Part shown: positions 8,917 to 17,246 of the stretch, piece after piece | Position numbering within the stretch: position 1 is the first letter of the stretch | Layout of the letters: every line of letters begins with the position of its first letter | From: CAVSVP01 sp963731125 | GTDB lineage: Bacteria > Pseudomonadota > Gammaproteobacteria > Competibacterales > Competibacteraceae | Direction: 5' to 3' | NCBI GenBank assembly: GCA_963731125.1 | Contig: CAVSVP010000009.1 | Span: 186,001 to 250,000 of the forward strand | DNA length: 64,000 nucleotides | Translations under genes and position numbers: made by a program | Notes under the pieces: generated by a model | The model's input: the letters and a program-made list of their open reading frames with translations, nothing else | Database searches by the model: none | Told to the model about the DNA's origin: nothing

Positions 8917-10629
8917 TTATTCACCCTGTATAGTAGTCATAGCAAAGCTTGCGGTAGGTAGCGCATCGGGAGTTACATTGAGCACCCGTAGCGCACCGCC
9001 CATGATGCTGCTAAAGACTGGTGCCGCCACTGTTCCACCGTAATACCCTCCCCGTTTGGAATCATCGATCATGACGACTACTACCAGCCGTGGTTGGCTT
9101 GCCGGTGCCATACCGGCAAACAGAGAAATATAGTGATCGCGGGTATATCTTCCTTCGACAATTTTGCGGATCGTGCCCGTTTTTCCCGCTACTCGGTAGC
9201 CTGACACCAAGGCCTTAAGGCCCGTTCCTTCCCGACTTACCACCGCCTCCAGCATACTGCGCAACTGACGAGTTGTGCTCACCGACAGCAGACGCACCGC
9301 CTCTTTAGGAGGCTTGTCAAGCCGTAGTAAGCTAAGGGGTCTGCGTATTCCGTCAGCTGCCAGTACGGCATAAGCTTGTGCCAGTTGAAGAGTCGTTACC
9401 GACAGTCCATAGCCAAAAGCATGATTGGCATGACCAATAAGGCTCCAGGAAGAAAAATGTCTTAAAACACCACCTCGTTCTCCGGCGAGCCCCACGCCCG
9501 TGATCTTCCCAAAACCTAACCGCGTATAGAGATCCCATAGCTGTTCGGCAGGCAATGACAGGGCAATTTTACTCACTCCCACATTGCTAGACTTAACGAT
9601 AACTCGGGCGACATCAATAAGGCCATAATTGTGGATATCTCTTACTGATCTACGGCCTATACGCAGAAAACCAGGAGTGGTATCCACCGGTGTGTCCGGT
9701 TGGTACGCTCCGCTCTCTAAAGCTACCGCAATGGCAAAGGGTTTAAGAGTAGAGCCTGGCTCGTAAACATCTGTTACGGCACGGTTACGTAGCAGGGCAG
9801 GACGAAGTTGGCGGCGATCATTGGGGTTACCAGCAGGCTGGTTAACCATACTCAGGATTTCGCCCGTGGTCACATCCAAGACAACAGCAGAGGCGCCACT
9901 GGCATTATGCTCAAGCGTCGCAGATTTGAGCGCAAGATAAGCTAAATACTGTATTCGACGATCAATGCTCAACAAAATAGGCTTGCCAGGCTCGGGAACA
10001 CGCAGACTTTCGACATCCTCAACGACGCGTCCTAAACGGTCTTTAATCACCCGTTTGCTGCCCGATTGTCCCCGTAGCCAGTCGTTAAAAGCAAGCTCAA
10101 TACCTTCTTGACCGACATCGTCAATGTTGGTAAACCCCAACAGATGGGAGGCAACCTCAGCTGTCGGATAGTAGCGACGATACTCCCGCTGCGCATGAAC
10201 GCCGGGAATCTGCAGGGCCATTACCTGCTGTGCGACATGTGGCGTTAAGTGCCGTCGCAAGTAGACGAATTCGCGGTCTCGACGATGCACCAGCAATTGT
10301 TCCAATGTCGCAGTACTCATGCCCAATGCCTGGGCTAATGCCGGCAGACGAGTTTGCTGTTGGAACAACAACTCTGGATGTGCCCAAATGGAATCCACCG
10401 GCGAACTCACAGCCAAAGGTTCGCCATTGCGATCCATGATCATTCCTCGGTGAGCAGGGACTTTTACTACCCGCAGATAGCGCTCGTTACCACGTTCCTG
10501 CAGAAACTCCTTATGTACCAGCTGCAGGTAAGCAGCGCGCATTATCATCCCCACGGCGGCCAGAGCCAACATCGTCAGCACGATATGACGACGAGAGAGC
10601 ACAAGCGGTTTGGCACGTCGACTTCGCAT
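8917..10629 (-). CDS. ftsI: Peptidoglycan DD-transpeptidase FtsI (PBP3)
   Basis: Septal class B penicillin-binding protein, anchored by one N-terminal membrane helix (about residues 13-33). A pedestal domain with AHRGMIMDRNGEPLAVS comes first. The transpeptidase domain has catalytic SxxK in YEPGSTLKPF (Ser near residue 293), SxN in VKSSNVGVSK and the KTG box in VAGKTGTIRK. It has 570 residues, close to E. coli PBP3 (588). The start lies 4 bp from ftsL. It partners with FtsW and FtsL. Confidence 0.96.
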   Translation of the reverse strand: MRSRRAKPLVLSRRHIVLTMLALAAVGMIMRAAYLQLVHKEFLQERGNERYLRVVKVPAHRGMIMDRNGEPLAVSSPVDSIWAHPELLFQQQTRLPALAQALGMSTATLEQLLVHRRDREFVYLRRHLTPHVAQQVMALQIPGVHAQREYRRYYPTAEVASHLLGFTNIDDVGQEGIELAFNDWLRGQSGSKRVIKDRLGRVVEDVESLRVPEPGKPILLSIDRRIQYLAYLALKSATLEHNASGASAVVLDVTTGEILSMVNQPAGNPNDRRQLRPALLRNRAVTDVYEPGSTLKPFAIAVALESGAYQPDTPVDTTPGFLRIGRRSVRDIHNYGLIDVARVIVKSSNVGVSKIALSLPAEQLWDLYTRLGFGKITGVGLAGERGGVLRHFSSWSLIGHANHAFGYGLSVTTLQLAQAYAVLAADGIRRPLSLLRLDKPPKEAVRLLSVSTTRQLRSMLEAVVSREGTGLKALVSGYRVAGKTGTIRKIVEGRYTRDHYISLFAGMAPASQPRLVVVVMIDDSKRGGYYGGTVAAPVFSSIMGGALRVLNVTPDALPTASFAMTTIQGE

Positions 10630-10633
10630 CGTC

Positions 10634-10900
10634 TTACCGCGTCACGTAGATCGACAGACTGGGATTGGGAACAACCATGTTCAAATGTACACGCGCTGCC
10701 TGATCTACCGTTGCTTCCGTCACCAATGTACTTTGCTCCAGTTGCAGCAGTTCCCATTCAATCTCAAGGCTATCCCTACGAACCTGCAAATCTTGCAGCT
10801 CGATAAACAACTGACGGCTTTGATGCTCGGTATAAACCAGCCCTAAGCCAGAACCCATTAGGGCGATAACCAGCACAATGGCAATGCTAATTGGTTTCAC
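10634..10900 (-). CDS. ftsL: Cell division protein FtsL
   Basis: Small bitopic divisome protein of 88 residues: one membrane helix (ISIAIVLVIALMGSGLGLVY) and a periplasmic coiled coil with leucine heptads (LFIELQDLQVRRDSLEIEW). The position between rsmH and ftsI, with its start overlapping the rsmH stop by 4 bp, makes the call secure despite low sequence conservation in this family. Confidence 0.92.
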   Translation of the reverse strand: MKPISIAIVLVIALMGSGLGLVYTEHQSRQLFIELQDLQVRRDSLEIEWELLQLEQSTLVTEATVDQAARVHLNMVVPNPSLSIYVTR

Positions 10901-11832
10901 GCAAGCCGCTCCGCCACTCGCATCACAGCGCTACGGGCACGTGGGTTAACAACCTTCTCGGTGACAGTCGGCCGGACGATGCGGCCAATCACTCGTAGTG
11001 GAGCATTGCTTTGGGACATCGGTATGGGCAGGTCCGGGGGAAATTCCAAACCGCGCGAAGACTTTCGCATAAAATGCTTAACCACCCGGTCTTCCAGGGA
11101 ATGAAAGCTGATAACCACTAGCCGTCCATGGGGAGCCAGAATTCGCAGCGCTTGACTTAAAACGGATTCCAATTCCGTCAACTCCTGATTAATGAAAATG
11201 CGAATTGCCTGAAAACTACGTGTCGCAGGATGCCTGCCAGATTCACGACCTGGAACGGCTGTAGCAATGATGTTTGCCAATTGCAGCGTCGTATCGAAAG
11301 GAGCGCTTCGCCGTGCTTGGATAATAGCTCTCGCAATGCGGCGATGGAAGCGCTCCTCGCCAAATTCTTTAAGCACCTGGGAGAGTCGCTTTTCGCTCAC
11401 GCAAGCCAGCCATTCTGATGCGCTTATTCCCGCCGTTGGATCCATGCGCATATCTAAAGGCCCCTCCTTATTAAAGCTAAAACCTCTCCAGGAATTATCT
11501 AGCTGCGGAGACGAGACTCCCACGTCCAGCAAAATGCCTTGCACACTTTTTTTGATACCGTGTTTATCCGCAATCTCGGCTAGGCGACTAAAGGGACTGC
11601 GCTCAAAAATAAAGCGGGCGTCAGACACGAGGAACTGTCTTGCAAAGGACTCCGCTTCTGGATCTCGATCTAGCGCCAGCAGCCGCCCCTGTGAATTCAA
11701 GGCATTCAAAATGGCCCGTGTATGGCCACCGCGCCCAAAAGTAGCATCCACATAAACGCCATCTGGGCGTATCGCCAAGGCATCAATGACTTCCTGCAGC
11801 AATACAGCCTGGTGTGAAGTGGATTCTTGCAT
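10897..11832 (-). CDS. rsmH: 16S rRNA m4C1402 N4-methyltransferase
   Basis: SAM-dependent methyltransferase acting on C1402 in the ribosomal P site; formerly mraW. HQAVLLQEVIDAL is followed by the SAM motif YVDATFGRGGHTRAIL. GILLDVGVSSPQLD, GPLDMRMDP and VVISFHSLEDRVVKHF are family signatures. The frame extends upstream through mraZ, so I place the start at ATG 11832 (MQESTSHQ), just beyond the mraZ stop. This gives 311 residues, the normal size. Confidence 0.95.
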   Translation of the reverse strand: MQESTSHQAVLLQEVIDALAIRPDGVYVDATFGRGGHTRAILNALNSQGRLLALDRDPEAESFARQFLVSDARFIFERSPFSRLAEIADKHGIKKSVQGILLDVGVSSPQLDNSWRGFSFNKEGPLDMRMDPTAGISASEWLACVSEKRLSQVLKEFGEERFHRRIARAIIQARRSAPFDTTLQLANIIATAVPGRESGRHPATRSFQAIRIFINQELTELESVLSQALRILAPHGRLVVISFHSLEDRVVKHFMRKSSRGLEFPPDLPIPMSQSNAPLRVIGRIVRPTVTEKVVNPRARSAVMRVAERLA

Positions 11833-11836
11833 CGCT

Positions 11837-12289
11837 TTAAAAAGACAATGATTCCAGACCAGCTGACAAGCTGCCGCTAATCGCCTCTTCGTCCAGCCAC
11901 TGCTCTCTAAGCCGATACCACTTTTGCTCATCCCAGAGCTCAAATTTATTACCCTGTCCAACCAGTGCCACCCGCTTTTCTAAATGCGCAAATCCTCTTA
12001 ATGGCGCAGGTAGTAAAATGCGGCCTTGGTCATCCATCTGACACTCTTCAGCATGACCCATAAGCAACCGCTTAAGTCTCCGCGCTTGTATATTTGTGCT
12101 AGAGAGCTGTATCAATTTTTGTTCGACGGCTTCCCATACGGGAAGCGGATAAAGCAACAAACAGCGATCTCGGTCGATGGTCAGCACCATCTGCCCGGCA
12201 CAATATTCCCTTAAACAATCACGATATTTGGCCGGCATGGACATACGGCCTTTACTGTCAAGTGATAAGGGATTGATGCCCCGGAACAA
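11837..12289 (-). CDS. mraZ: Transcriptional regulator MraZ
   Basis: First gene of the mra/dcw operon. It has 150 residues with two AbrB-like SpoVT domains: MFRGINPLSLDSKGRMSMP at the start and MDDQGRILLPAPLRGFA in the second half. Both carry the DxxGR signature. MraZ rings bind repeats upstream of their own gene, and such repeats are visible here at 12336-12360, so autoregulation is likely. A GGGAGA ribosome-binding site lies a few bases before the ATG. Confidence 0.95.
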   Translation of the reverse strand: MFRGINPLSLDSKGRMSMPAKYRDCLREYCAGQMVLTIDRDRCLLLYPLPVWEAVEQKLIQLSSTNIQARRLKRLLMGHAEECQMDDQGRILLPAPLRGFAHLEKRVALVGQGNKFELWDEQKWYRLREQWLDEEAISGSLSAGLESLSF

Positions 12290-12335
12290 GAAAATCTCCC
12301 TGCATCAAAAGACTCCTTCTTTTTTCACTCGTTAT

Positions 12336-12360
12336 TCCCTTTTCCACCACTTTGTCCCAC
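12336..12360 (-). promoter_or_regulatory. MraZ operator: three GTGGG-type direct repeats
   Basis: Read on the minus strand, GTGGG, GTGGT and AGGGA occur at exact 10-bp spacing (12356-12360, 12346-12350, 12336-12340), about 50-70 bp before the mraZ ATG. E. coli MraZ recognises TGGG repeats separated by 5 bases, which is the same 10-bp (near one helical turn) period. They lie just downstream of the predicted -10 box, the right place for repression. Confidence 0.75.
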
Positions 12361-12368
12361 TTTTTTAC

Positions 12369-12398
12369 ACTATAGGGAGGATGATGCCGCAATGTCAA
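12369..12398 (-). promoter_or_regulatory. Probable sigma-70 promoter of the mra/dcw operon
   Basis: On the minus strand TTGACA (12393-12398) is followed after 18 bp by TATAGT (12369-12374). Both boxes are near consensus. The next bases hold the MraZ repeats and then mraZ, so this is the likely Pmra. Confidence 0.7.
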
Positions 12399-12734
12399 GC
12401 AAACTCGCGGTCTTGGCAGACAACGTAAGTTTCTGTAGCGTAATGCATTTTACAATCGTTAACAAAACACAAAAATGATAATATTTTGCAAAAAAACAAC
12501 ACTACAAGCAGAAGACCGCCAGTAGCGACATTAGGCTTATGGAAATACTGCGCATTAGCAAGATGGGAAACGGAAAAATGCAGCGCCGAGGCGACGCGCG
12601 GTAGCGAACCCCTGCCGAAGAGCAGGGTTGGGCGGCGGTGACACGTCCGGCCTGGAAAGTTGGCGTCTGACTTAATAGGCAAGAGTCTAATATAATAAAG
12701 CGCAATCGTCAGCATGACGTGCGGTAGAAAGGAC
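12399..12734. other. Intergenic region between mraZ promoter and rnpB
   Basis: No gene is recognised here. The frames that stay open lack Shine-Dalgarno sites and family motifs. One stem-loop is visible at 12607-12629 (AACCCCTGC pairing with GCAGGGTT across CGAAGA). It lies downstream of the rnpB 3' end on the minus strand, without a following T-run, so it may help 3'-end formation but is not a typical terminator. Confidence 0.4.
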
Positions 12735-13080
12735 TAGAGAGTTGGCCTGTAAGCCGGGTTCTGTCAAGGACAGCCATTCATCTGCGACGCATGTTGCCAT
12801 ACGCCTGTAGCGACCTACCCGGAAGCCGTGCGGACCACACGCTTGCACTCCCCTATTTGGTCTTGCTCCGAGTGGGGTTTACCCTGCCGTTGCTGTTACC
12901 AGCAACGCGGTACGCTCTTACCGCACCTTTTCACCCTTACCGGTCACAATGGACTTAGGCGGTATATTTTCTGTGGCACTTTCCGTAGGCTCGCGCCCCC
13001 CAGGCGTTACCTGGCACCCCGTCCTGTGGAGCCCGGACTTTCCTCTGCATTTACACAGCGGCTGTCCGGCCAACTCTCTA
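12735..13080 (-). ncRNA. rnpB: RNase P RNA, bacterial class A
   Basis: Catalytic RNA of the tRNA 5'-processing ribonuclease. On the minus strand the conserved 5' core reads GAGGAAAGTCCGGGCTCC, then the AGGTAACGCCTGG hairpin. The 3' end holds ACAGAACCCGGCTTACAGGC, the universally conserved P4/J-region partner and the GGC turn. The two ends (TAGAGAGTTGGCC and GGCCAACTCTCTA) pair to form P1. About 346 nt, of normal length. Its usual neighbour in gammaproteobacteria, rsmI, follows upstream. Confidence 0.95.
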
Positions 13081-13098
13081 CGGCTATATTATCACGCT

Positions 13099-13956
13099 TT
13101 ATTCGGCTAGACCGAGTGCCAAAGCGTAAAGAACATTTTTTTTTAGACCGGTTATTTTTGCGGCTAATAAAACGGCACGCTTGATGGGCAATTCCTCTAA
13201 AAGTGCAGCCAGTAAGCGCTGTACCTCCACATGACATGACTCCTGCCTCGATGCAGGAGCGCCCTCTACCAAAATAACAAATTCACCTTTACAACGATTT
13301 TCATCGGCGCCTATCCAGTTACCCAACTCAGCTAGAGTATCGCCATGAACCTCTTCAAATACCTTGGTAAGTTCACGAGCCACGACGGCCCGCCGTTCTG
13401 CCCCTAAAATTTTTCTCATATCACCCAGAGATGCTGCGAGACGGTGACTGGACTCAAAAAACGCCAAGGTGCGTTCTTCTCGCACCAAAGCTTCTAGGCG
13501 ATGCTGGCGAGTGCCCGCTTTAGCGGGCAAAAACCCCTCAAATACAAATCGATCGGTGGGCAATCCCGCTACGGATAACGCTGCAAGCAAACTGCTGGGA
13601 CCTGGAATTGGTACTGCCTGCCATCCTCTCTCACGCAGACTGCGTAGCAGCAAAAAACCCGGGTCACTGAGTAATGGAGTTCCAGCATCCGAGATTAGGG
13701 CGATAGATTGCCCGCTCTGCAGATATGCCAACAATTGGGAGATGCGCGTACGTTCATTATGCTCATGGAAAGAGAGCAATGGGGTATGAATACCATAATG
13801 TTGTAAGAGTTTTCGACTATGTCGGGTATCTTCAGCCGCGATGACGTGAACTTCCTGTAACACCTGGAGAGCCCGTTGGCTGATATCGCCCAAGTTGCCA
13901 ATAGGGGTGGCGACAACGTACAGAATGCCGGGTTTAATTGACAAGACAAGCACCAC
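13099..13956 (-). CDS. rsmI: 16S rRNA 2'-O-ribose C1402 methyltransferase
   Basis: Tetrapyrrole methylase-fold enzyme that 2'-O-methylates C1402, the same base RsmH modifies. It has 285 residues: LYVVATPIGNLGDIS at the N-terminus, VIAAEDTRHSRKLL, LISDAGTPLLSDPG (SAM site), and VPIPGPSSLLAALSVAGLPT. The start is one of two adjacent GTG codons (13956 or 13953); no ATG fits. It is divergent from yraN, the standard arrangement. Confidence 0.95.
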   Translation of the reverse strand: MVLVLSIKPGILYVVATPIGNLGDISQRALQVLQEVHVIAAEDTRHSRKLLQHYGIHTPLLSFHEHNERTRISQLLAYLQSGQSIALISDAGTPLLSDPGFLLLRSLRERGWQAVPIPGPSSLLAALSVAGLPTDRFVFEGFLPAKAGTRQHRLEALVREERTLAFFESSHRLAASLGDMRKILGAERRAVVARELTKVFEEVHGDTLAELGNWIGADENRCKGEFVILVEGAPASRQESCHVEVQRLLAALLEELPIKRAVLLAAKITGLKKNVLYALALGLAE

Positions 13957-14001
13957 TCTCGATACTGATCATCTTTCTCAATACTGTAAACTCATTTACT
14001 G

Positions 14002-14152
14002 CAATAGTTCGGACAGTTTTTAGCATATAAAATCAATCGCTTACCTCTGGAAATTGAATTAAATAAAACTTAGGCCCTACGCTGAGTTGCATTTAATTCC
14101 TTAAGTGTTTGATTCGTCGTTCTGAAACTAACAAAAACTGTCCGAAGTATTG
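14002..14152. mobile_element. MITE-like insertion, 151 bp, with 20-bp inverted ends and TTACTG duplication
   Basis: The left end, CAATAGTTCGGACAGTTTTT (14002-14021), and the right end (14133-14152) are inverted copies with 19 of 20 positions matching. The hexamer TTACTG occurs directly outside both ends (13996-14001 and 14153-14158), as a target duplication would. The interior is AT-rich and non-coding. It lies in the rsmI/yraN divergent promoter region. No transposase gene in this window shows matching ends. Confidence 0.7.
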
Positions 14153-14198
14153 TTACTGATAAACAGACGTATGGTAGTTCCCGTTTGAGAAACCGCTA

Positions 14199-14558
14199 AT
14201 GAAATCAAAAATCCAACAAGGAAGTATGGCAGAAGCACTGGCTTGTCAATACCTTGAAGCACAAGGACTTAGCTTGATAAAGCAAAATTACCGGTGCCGT
14301 CTCGGTGAAGTAGATTTAATAATGCAGGATGGTCAATACCTGGTCTTTGTAGAGGTACGCAGCCGTAGCGACCATCGCTTTGGGACTCCTGCTGAGACAG
14401 TTTCCAAAATAAAGCAGAGGCGCCTAATCCGCACAGCCTCTTATTACTTACAGCGTCACTCTATCCATGTGCCCTGTCGTTTCGATATCATCGCAATAAC
14501 CCATAAGAACCAACGGCACATGGTGGAATGGATCAAGAACGCCTTCCAAAGCATTTAA
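14199..14558 (+). CDS. yraN: YraN family endonuclease-like protein (UPF0102)
   Basis: 119-residue protein of the Holliday-junction-resolvase-like endonuclease fold. The core LIKQNYRCRLGEVDLIMQDG and LVFVEVRSRS form the restriction-endonuclease-like E-x-D-x(n)-E-V-K/R pattern (GEVDLI, VFVEVRSR). The biological substrate in this family is unsettled. It is first in the yraN-diaA-dolP unit. Confidence 0.9.
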   Translation: MKSKIQQGSMAEALACQYLEAQGLSLIKQNYRCRLGEVDLIMQDGQYLVFVEVRSRSDHRFGTPAETVSKIKQRRLIRTASYYLQRHSIHVPCRFDIIAITHKNQRHMVEWIKNAFQSI

Positions 14559-14592
14559 AATTTGGAAATACCATTATAGCTTGATAAACAGC

Positions 14593-15189
14593 ATGGATCT
14601 ATTACAAAGAATTCACCAGCATTTCACGCATAGCTTTGAAATCAAACAACAAACGTTGCAAACCGCTGGCCCTGTCATTGCGCAGGCGGCTGAGCGAATG
14701 GCGCATTGCTTAAGCTACGAAGGCAAGGTATTAGCTTGCGGCAACGGCGGTTCGGCAAGCGATGCACAACACTTTGCCTCAGAAATGGTTAATCGCTTTG
14801 CTCTAGAACGACCTGGTTTGCCTGCCATAGCTTTGACCACGGATACATCCCTATTGACCTCTATTGCCAACGATTATGCTTTTGAAGAAGTTTTTTCTCG
14901 GCAAGTAAAAACCCTGGGTCAAGGTGGCGATATCTTACTAGCCATCTCTACCAGCGGTAACTCATCCAACATAGTGGCAGCCATCCGGGCCGCCCAAGAG
15001 CGTGGCATGTTGATCGTCGCTTTGAGTGGTCGGGACGGCGGCCGCATGGCAAAGCAATTGACAGAGCATGATATTGAAATCCGTATACCAAGTACTTCCA
15101 CCGCTCGTATTCAGGAGGTTCATATTCTGGCCATACACTGTATTTGCGATTTAGTTGATCATCTTCTGTTCGGCGAGGAGTTAATTTAA
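14593..15189 (+). CDS. diaA: SIS-domain protein, DiaA-type (GmhA-like)
   Basis: Phosphosugar-isomerase-fold protein. In E. coli DiaA binds DnaA and times replication initiation, and is encoded between yraN and dolP as here. KVLACGNGGSASDAQHFASE and LLAISTSGNSSNIVAAI are the SIS signatures. GmhA (sedoheptulose-7-phosphate isomerase) shares these motifs; context favours DiaA. I prefer ATG 14593 (MDLLQRI) to the TTG at 14581. The stop overlaps the next start (TAATG). Confidence 0.85.
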   Translation: MDLLQRIHQHFTHSFEIKQQTLQTAGPVIAQAAERMAHCLSYEGKVLACGNGGSASDAQHFASEMVNRFALERPGLPAIALTTDTSLLTSIANDYAFEEVFSRQVKTLGQGGDILLAISTSGNSSNIVAAIRAAQERGMLIVALSGRDGGRMAKQLTEHDIEIRIPSTSTARIQEVHILAIHCICDLVDHLLFGEELI

Positions 15190-15782
15190 TGATCCGCGTA
15201 TGGACCGGTTTTGTGCTCGTCCTGGTTTTACTTGGCAATCTGACTGGCTGCGCTGGTTTGGTAGTTGGCGGTGCAGCAGCAGGTGCTAATATCGTTCATG
15301 ACCGCCGCACAGCAGGGACTTTTCTCGAAGATCAAGCGATCGAAACAAAAACAAGCATTGCGATTCAGAAACACCCGGAACTGTCATCCCCTAAACAAGC
15401 ATATATCAACGTAACCAGCTACAACAATGCTGTACTGCTTTCCGGCGAGGTGGTAAAACCGGAACTTCGTGAAGAAGCTGAGAACCTTGTTCGTAATATG
15501 GATAAAGTGAAATATGTTCATAACGAGCTGATCGTCGCTCCACCTAGTGCGTTAAGCAGCCGTACTACCGACACTGCCATCACTGCGGCGGTAAAAACCA
15601 CGTTATTGCAGATTAACAATATTCCCGATTTCGATCCTCTTCGCGTTAAGGTGGTCACGGAGAAGGGAACGGTATACCTGTTCGGTCTATTAACCCCCGC
15701 TGAGGCTGCAGCAGTTACCGAAACGGTACGCCGCGTTAAGGGTGTACAACAGGTCGTCACACTTTTCGAATATATAGATTAA
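15189..15782 (+). CDS. dolP: BON-domain outer-membrane lipoprotein, DolP-like
   Basis: 197 residues. The signal peptide ends in the lipobox LTGC (Cys near residue 20), so it is a lipoprotein. Two BON domains follow (about residues 45-115 and 122-192), each with the glycine-centred VLLSGEV / VYLFGLLT core. DolP (formerly YraP) supports outer-membrane integrity and BAM function. Coupled to diaA by a 1-bp overlap. Convergent with sspB. Confidence 0.9.
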   Translation: MIRVWTGFVLVLVLLGNLTGCAGLVVGGAAAGANIVHDRRTAGTFLEDQAIETKTSIAIQKHPELSSPKQAYINVTSYNNAVLLSGEVVKPELREEAENLVRNMDKVKYVHNELIVAPPSALSSRTTDTAITAAVKTTLLQINNIPDFDPLRVKVVTEKGTVYLFGLLTPAEAAAVTETVRRVKGVQQVVTLFEYID

Positions 15783-15841
15783 ATCCACGCAAACACCTTC
15801 ATTTTCACACGATAGCCGAATTTAAAAGGCATTTTACAGCG

Positions 15842-16222
15842 CTATTTGACCACTTTTAGAATAGGCTTTTTACCGCCCGGAGAGGAGACCGGCGGTGGCG
15901 GCTCGTCTCCTCTCGTTTCCTCGCTAAAAACCATACCCTGTCCGTTCTCACGGGCATAAATCGCTACAACAGCGCCAACAGGGACGCGAATGACGTGAGG
16001 AGTGCCGCTGAAGCGGGCACTGAATTCAATCCATTCATTCCCTAGCTGCAAATCACGCACTGCGGAAGGGCTGACGTTAAGTACAATTCGCCCTTCTTTA
16101 ATATATTGCTGTGGCACTTCTACATTAGCCTGCTCAGCATCGACCAACAGGTGGGGTGTTAATCCGTTGTCTGCAATCCACTCGTAAAGTGCGCGAATCA
16201 GATAGGGACGATTAGATGTCAT
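15842..16222 (-). CDS. sspB: ClpXP protease specificity-enhancing factor
   Basis: Adaptor that delivers ssrA-tagged proteins to ClpXP. It has 126 residues from ATG 16222 (MTSNRPYLIRALYEWIADNG). The N-terminal ssrA-binding domain contains HLLVDAEQANVEVPQQYIK and IEFSARFSG; a flexible tail ends in the ClpX-docking motif KKPILKVVK. Its usual partner sspA, normally directly upstream, is not recognisable here. Confidence 0.93.
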   Translation of the reverse strand: MTSNRPYLIRALYEWIADNGLTPHLLVDAEQANVEVPQQYIKEGRIVLNVSPSAVRDLQLGNEWIEFSARFSGTPHVIRVPVGAVVAIYARENGQGMVFSEETRGDEPPPPVSSPGGKKPILKVVK

Positions 16223-16439
16223 AACGTTGTTGACCCTGGAGTAGCCTAGCCTCATCCAGCTGTTTCAGCAGGCTATCGCTCTGGAAGTTATTCTCAAGAC
16301 ACGCTGTTAATACATCCCGGTAAGCTCGACTGCGGCATCCATGCCGCAGACGGTCTTGATAATAGCTTCCAGATCGATATACCGACCAATAGGAGGAGAA
16401 CGAAAATAAGACCATCATAAATCGTCGGCCGGCAGCCAT
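16212..16439 (-). other. 75-codon ORF in the place of sspA; possible relic
   Basis: Between petC and sspB most relatives encode sspA (about 210 residues). Here only ~280 bp remain. One frame from ATG 16439 begins MAAGRRFMMVLFS, weakly like the SspA start (A-N-R-R-S-V-M-T-L-F-S), and ends with its TAA overlapping the sspB ATG region. The rest is not SspA-like. It may be an internally deleted remnant or a chance ORF. A competing frame (16294-16488) would encode a single membrane helix. Confidence 0.25.
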
Positions 16440-16502
16440 TGTCGCAAGCAAAGATGGGAGAGCGGCAACTCCCTGCGCTCTCCCCCACTCACACGATAAA
16501 CC

Positions 16503-17246
16503 TTAATGAACGTCCTTCCAGTATTCTTTCTTAAGAGGATAGAATACCGCGAACGCTAGCGCCAAGAAACCAAGCACCCACCAGCCGATACGCTTGCGCT
16601 CTAACTGAGCAGGCTCGCCAACATAAGCTAGGAAATTCACCAGATCTGCCATGGCGGCATCAAATTCCGGCTGCGTCATAACGCCAGGCTCTGCCAACTG
16701 CACTCCTGTGACCACTTCTTTTTCCTCGCCGCTAGCATCGTGAACGGTCCCATAGACAGGTTTTTGCCATCCCTGCAATTCCCACAACACATGGGGCATG
16801 CCTACACTAGGAAATACGGCATTATTGACACCCCAGGGACGACTCTCATCCAGATAAAAGGTGCGCAGGTAGGTATAGAGGTAATCCACACCTCGGCTGC
16901 GGGCAATGACAGAAAGATCCGGCGGTGCAGCCCCAAACCATTTTTTTGCGTCGTCGCCTGGCATGGCAATTTTCATGGTATCGCCCACTTTTGTATCATT
17001 GGTAAAAATCAGATTATCCGTCACCTGTTCATCGGTGAGATTAAGATCTCGAGCCAATCGATTGTAGCGCTGATACTGAGCCGAATGGCAACCCATGCAA
17101 TAATTGACAAATAGCTTGGCTCCCCGCTGCAATGACGCTTTATTGCTTAGATCAATAGGCGCCTTATCCAGAGGGTAACCCTCAGTTACCGCTAACGCGA
17201 GACTGGGTAAGACTAACAGTGCAAACGCGATAATGACTTTTCTCAT
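16503..17246 (-). CDS. petC: Cytochrome c1 of the bc1 complex
   Basis: Membrane-anchored c-type haem subunit that passes electrons from the Rieske protein to cytochrome c. It has 247 residues: a signal peptide (about 1-19), haem-binding CMGCH in FVNYCMGCHSAQYQRYNRL, the sixth ligand region near KIAMPGDDAKKWFG, and a C-terminal anchor helix (WWVLGFLALAFAVFYPLKK). The start overlaps the petB stop by 4 bp. Confidence 0.96.
   Translation of the reverse strand: MRKVIIAFALLVLPSLALAVTEGYPLDKAPIDLSNKASLQRGAKLFVNYCMGCHSAQYQRYNRLARDLNLTDEQVTDNLIFTNDTKVGDTMKIAMPGDDAKKWFGAAPPDLSVIARSRGVDYLYTYLRTFYLDESRPWGVNNAVFPSVGMPHVLWELQGWQKPVYGTVHDASGEEKEVVTGVQLAEPGVMTQPEFDAAMADLVNFLAYVGEPAQLERKRIGWWVLGFLALAFAVFYPLKKEYWKDVH

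Noticed and set aside
12395..12715. 106-codon minus-strand ORF between mraZ and rnpB
   Set aside because: It overlaps the mra promoter, has no family motif and biased composition; probably chance.
12735..13080. Open frames (12828-13184 plus, 13007-13237 minus) across the rnpB region
   Set aside because: The sequence is RNase P RNA with all core elements; the frames are accidental.
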